Shown here: piece by piece, positions 61,408-64,000 of the stretch | Layout of the letters: every line of letters begins with the position of its first letter | How positions within the stretch are numbered: the first letter of the stretch is position 1 | Source: Hahella sp. HNIBRBA332 | GTDB taxonomy: Bacteria; Pseudomonadota; Gammaproteobacteria; Pseudomonadales; Oleiphilaceae | Length of the DNA stretch: 64,000 nucleotides | Reading direction: 5' to 3' | NCBI RefSeq assembly: GCF_030719035.1 | Contig: NZ_CP132203.1 | Coordinates: 6,463,501-6,527,500 of the forward strand | The notes under the pieces: model-generated | What the model was told of the DNA's origin: nothing | Databases searched by the model: none | The model's input: only the letters and a program-made list of their open reading frames with translations | Position numbers and translations under genes: made by a program

Positions 61408-61869
61408 ATGCAGTTCAGCCGCTATTTAACATTACTGTGGCTGGCTGTTTTCTCTCTCTCGTTACACGCAGCGGACAGGCCGGAAACCAGCCCCGCCATC
61501 GCAACTGACTCTCTGAACTATCTGGCAAAGATCGAACTCCATACGCCAGAGGAGATCGCCGAGTTGTTTGAACGGGCTTCAAAACTGCTGGAGGGGGAAA
61601 ACGGATACTCTCTAGGTAATCCTATCGCTTTTGTCTTGCATGGACCTGAAGTCGAATATTTCGCCAAAATGAATTACCCAGAATTCAAATCCATCGTAGA
61701 TAAAGCTGCGCAATTGGATGCGTTCCGCGTCATTGACGTGAGAGTGTGTAATACCTATTTGCGCATACATAATATTGATCGCAGCGCGTTGCCTCCCTTC
61801 GTCGAAATCGTGCCGTATGGCCCCGCGGAAGAAAAAAAGCTGAAAGAGAAAGGCTACGTGGACTTCTAG
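61408..61869 (+). CDS. Exported DsrE-like protein, unknown function
   Basis: A 153-residue protein with a signal peptide (residues 1-21, ending SLHAAD) and a domain that looks like the DsrE/DsrF fold (PIAFVLHGPEVEYFAKMNYP, VDKAAQLDAFRVIDVRVCNT). One cysteine, in RVCNTYL, lies where DsrE-type proteins carry their active Cys. Cytoplasmic DsrE proteins relay sulfur; an exported relative is less usual. It is 12 bp after erpA and likely co-transcribed. Function unknown. Confidence 0.65.
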   Translation: MQFSRYLTLLWLAVFSLSLHAADRPETSPAIATDSLNYLAKIELHTPEEIAELFERASKLLEGENGYSLGNPIAFVLHGPEVEYFAKMNYPEFKSIVDKAAQLDAFRVIDVRVCNTYLRIHNIDRSALPPFVEIVPYGPAEEKKLKEKGYVDF

Positions 61870-61892
61870 TCTGCGTTAATGAAGGCAAGTGG

Positions 61893-62999
61893 TCAGGCGG
61901 GGTAAATCGCCCCTAATATTCTCTCCCCTTGAGCGCGGGTTACCGCTGGGATGTTGCCCGGCAATCCATCTAATGTTCGCTTTGCCAGCCAGGCGAAAGC
62001 TATTGCTTCCATGAAGTCCGGATCAATGCCTGCACTGTCGGTCCCCTGCACCAAAACGTGAGGCAGATGATGACGAAGCCTTTCCATCAATAAAAGATTA
62101 TGTACGCCGCCGCCGCAGACAAAGAGATGAGTGATGGCGCTGACGTTCAGCGCTTCGCAGATTGTTTGAGCTGTCAGTTCAGTGAGCGTCGCTAGAATAT
62201 CTTTATCACTAACAGATGCGGCCTTTTGCAGATTGGTCTGTAGCCATTCATGGTTAAAAAGCTCTCGCCCTGTGCTTTTGGGGGCAGGGAGAGAAAAGAA
62301 TGGTTCGCTTTTCATTTCTTGCAGTAACGCGTGGTTAATCGACCCTGTCCTTGCTATTTGTCCACCTTGATCGCAATGCTGTTGAAAAGCTTGTGAGCAC
62401 CAAGCGTCCATAAGAATATTGCCTGGCCCACAATCAAAACCAACAACGGAGTTGGTTGTTTCCGACCATTGGGTGATATTGGCGATTCCACCGATATTAA
62501 CGACGGCGCAATTGGGAAAACGATGTTGCAAAGCGTGCATATGGAATGCTGGCGCAAGAGGCGCACCTTCGCCGCCCGCTGCGATATCTCGACGCCTAAA
62601 GTCCGCAATAACGGTGATTCCCGTTTTCTCCGCCAGGAGGCTGGGGTTGGAGAGCTGACAGGTATATGGCCAACTTATCGCTGGTCGATGCCGAATGGTT
62701 TGACCGTGGCAGCCAACTGCGCGAATGCGGCTTCTATCTATATCAGCGCTGTTCAGGAGGTCGTTTATTGCTTTGGCATACAGCAAGGTTAGCTGGCTTT
62801 CAGCTGCGAACAACTCGTCTGGACGCCAACTGTTGGCGACGGCAAGATTATGAAGTCTGGATTTCAGGTCAGAAGGGAAAGGCGTAAAGGAGGTTGCGAT
62901 AGTTTCAGGAAGTTCGCCCCGGAAGCTCGCCAGGGCTGCATCCACACCGTCCAAACTGGTGCCGGACATGAGTCCGGCGAATATTTCCCGATCGTTCAT
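61893..62999 (-). CDS. anmK: Anhydro-N-acetylmuramic acid kinase AnmK
   Basis: A 368-residue sugar kinase of the peptidoglycan recycling pathway; it opens and phosphorylates 1,6-anhydro-MurNAc. Signature segments are FAGLMSGTSLDGVDAALASF (the ATP loop), AVGCHGQTIRHRP, NIGGIANIT and GFDCGPGNILMDAW, and the C-terminal THLFVCGGGVHNLLLMERL. Its start codon overlaps the preceding M23 peptidase gene by 4 bp. Confidence 0.95.
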   Translation of the reverse strand: MNDREIFAGLMSGTSLDGVDAALASFRGELPETIATSFTPFPSDLKSRLHNLAVANSWRPDELFAAESQLTLLYAKAINDLLNSADIDRSRIRAVGCHGQTIRHRPAISWPYTCQLSNPSLLAEKTGITVIADFRRRDIAAGGEGAPLAPAFHMHALQHRFPNCAVVNIGGIANITQWSETTNSVVGFDCGPGNILMDAWCSQAFQQHCDQGGQIARTGSINHALLQEMKSEPFFSLPAPKSTGRELFNHEWLQTNLQKAASVSDKDILATLTELTAQTICEALNVSAITHLFVCGGGVHNLLLMERLRHHLPHVLVQGTDSAGIDPDFMEAIAFAWLAKRTLDGLPGNIPAVTRAQGERILGAIYPA

Positions 63000-64000
63000 A
63001 AATCGGCGTTGTCAGAGCTTAGATTGTCCCGTTTTGCGACCTGATAACTGTCAGAGTAGGCCTGTAGTTGGGCCAGGGCCGTTTGCGCCTGCTCTTTGAA
63101 GCGAGACATTTCATTACTGGCGACGGGCTGTGCGTGAGGGAACTTCACGGTTACTGGGTTTTTGTGTACACCGTTGACGCGGAACTCATAGTGCAGATGA
63201 GGTCCTGTCGCGAGACCTGAACTGCCCACATAGCCGATTACTTGCCCTTGGTTGATGCGCTTGCCGTTTTTGATGCCGCGAGCGAAACCCTTCATGTGGG
63301 CGTAGAGCGTAGTTATGGATTGGCCATGCTGCAGAATGACTACATTACCGTAGCCTCCCTTGCGGCCCGCGAAAATAACCTTGCCGTCTCCACTTGCCTT
63401 GATGGGGGTGCCGCGCCCGGCTGCGTAATCTGTTCCTTTATGCGCGCGGAACTTGTGGAGTACAGGATGCTTGCGTTGCAAGTTGAAGTGGGAGGATATA
63501 CGAGCGAAATCTATAGGTGTGCGTAAGAAGGCTTTTTTCAGGCTCTTTCCATCTGGGGTGAAGTAGCCGGTTTTACCTTCCTGATCTTCATAGCGCACAG
63601 CGGTGAATGTCTCACCTTGGTTTGTAAACTCGGCGGCAAGGATGTTGCCATTGGAGATCTTTTTGCCATCAAGGAATAGCTCTTCATAAACCAGCTTGAA
63701 CGAGTCTCCACTGCGAATATCCAGCACGAAGTCCACATCCCAGCCGAAAATGTTCGCCAAATCCATGATCAGACTATCCGGCAGGCCGGCGTTTTTTGCG
63801 TCAATGAACAGTGCCGACTTAATAACGCCTTCAGCGTACGCGGTCTGAACATCGGGCTTGAGTACGACTTTTTCAAGTTCGAATTTATTCTCGGCGTTGG
63901 CGTTGATCAGCCAATTCTCTAACCGACTGCGATGAATGCGCAATGCGCTAAGCTTGTTCTCCGAGTTAAAAGCAAAGTCCAGCTTTTCTCCAGGAAAAAT
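62996..64000 (-). CDS. M23 family endopeptidase, MepM-like (5' end outside window)
   Basis: A large part of an envelope metallopeptidase; the frame continues to the right edge and the N-terminal signal/anchor region is missing. It begins here with a LysM/OapA-like segment (IFPGEKLDFAFNSENKL), followed by a middle domain and a LytM domain with LHKFRAHKGTDYAAGRGTPI (His and Asp ligands), DGKVIFAGRKGGYGNVVIL and TGPHLHYEF. This fits the MepM/YebA family that cleaves peptidoglycan cross-links. It overlaps anmK by 4 bp, linking cutting and recycling. Confidence 0.9.
   Translation of the reverse strand: MFPGEKLDFAFNSENKLSALRIHRSRLENWLINANAENKFELEKVVLKPDVQTAYAEGVIKSALFIDAKNAGLPDSLIMDLANIFGWDVDFVLDIRSGDSFKLVYEELFLDGKKISNGNILAAEFTNQGETFTAVRYEDQEGKTGYFTPDGKSLKKAFLRTPIDFARISSHFNLQRKHPVLHKFRAHKGTDYAAGRGTPIKASGDGKVIFAGRKGGYGNVVILQHGQSITTLYAHMKGFARGIKNGKRINQGQVIGYVGSSGLATGPHLHYEFRVNGVHKNPVTVKFPHAQPVASNEMSRFKEQAQTALAQLQAYSDSYQVAKRDNLSSDNADL

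Overview
The window is an ordinary stretch of a gammaproteobacterial chromosome. Gene order and protein families point to a marine relative of Pseudomonas, most like Hahella in the Oceanospirillales; this assignment is inferred from synteny and was not searched. Several blocks follow the Pseudomonas order: rpsU-yqeY-dnaG-rpoD with tsaD, plsY and folB beside them; dksA-gluQ-cbrX-cbrA-cbrB-[crcZ]-pcnB-folK-panB-panC-pgi; mrcB with an LpoP-type lipoprotein; hemL-hemJ; and argC-DUF6776-bactofilin-erpA-anmK-M23 peptidase.

Layout. 1-8.2 kb: the 3' end of recG, a YbaK-like/HDOD signalling protein, small orphan genes, the ergothioneine pair egtBD, an RMD1/YagE family protein and a secreted M23 peptidase. 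8.4-8.8 kb: an intergenic interval holding a 35-codon gene that consists almost only of a PEP-CTERM sorting signal, with a sigma54-like promoter in front and an intrinsic terminator behind. 8.8-14.1 kb: a chemoreceptor, a MASE2-GAF hybrid histidine kinase and a small membrane protein. 14.4-21.8 kb: an accessory catabolic locus (LysR regulator, BCCT transporter, M20 amidohydrolase, aldehyde dehydrogenase, creatinase/ectoine-hydrolase-like M24 protein). 21.9-27.0 kb: a patchy accessory zone with a truncated lipoprotein, AraC regulator, GST, a 9-bp tandem repeat, a complete IS256-family element with target duplication, an AT-rich voltage-gated channel and a small orphan, ending at the 3' side of tRNA-Ile2(CAU). 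27-64 kb: mainly core housekeeping genes.

The strongest non-coding signal lies between cbrB and pcnB (about 40.46-40.87 kb, minus strand). A near-consensus sigma54 promoter is followed by a roughly 385-nt segment carrying repeated A-rich AAnAAnAA motifs, four of them framed by short complementary arms, and closing with a 9-bp hairpin. Position, promoter type, length and motif content all match the CrcZ decoy RNA that Pseudomonas CbrAB uses to titrate Hfq/Crc in carbon catabolite repression.

Functional links: CbrA/CbrB probably drive the CrcZ-like RNA; two CRP/Vfr-like palindromes (2248 and 8486) put small orphan genes under possible carbon-source control; DksA, RpoD, DnaG and S21 form the growth-control block; PBP1b with LpoP, bactofilin, AnmK and two M23 peptidases form a cell-wall theme.
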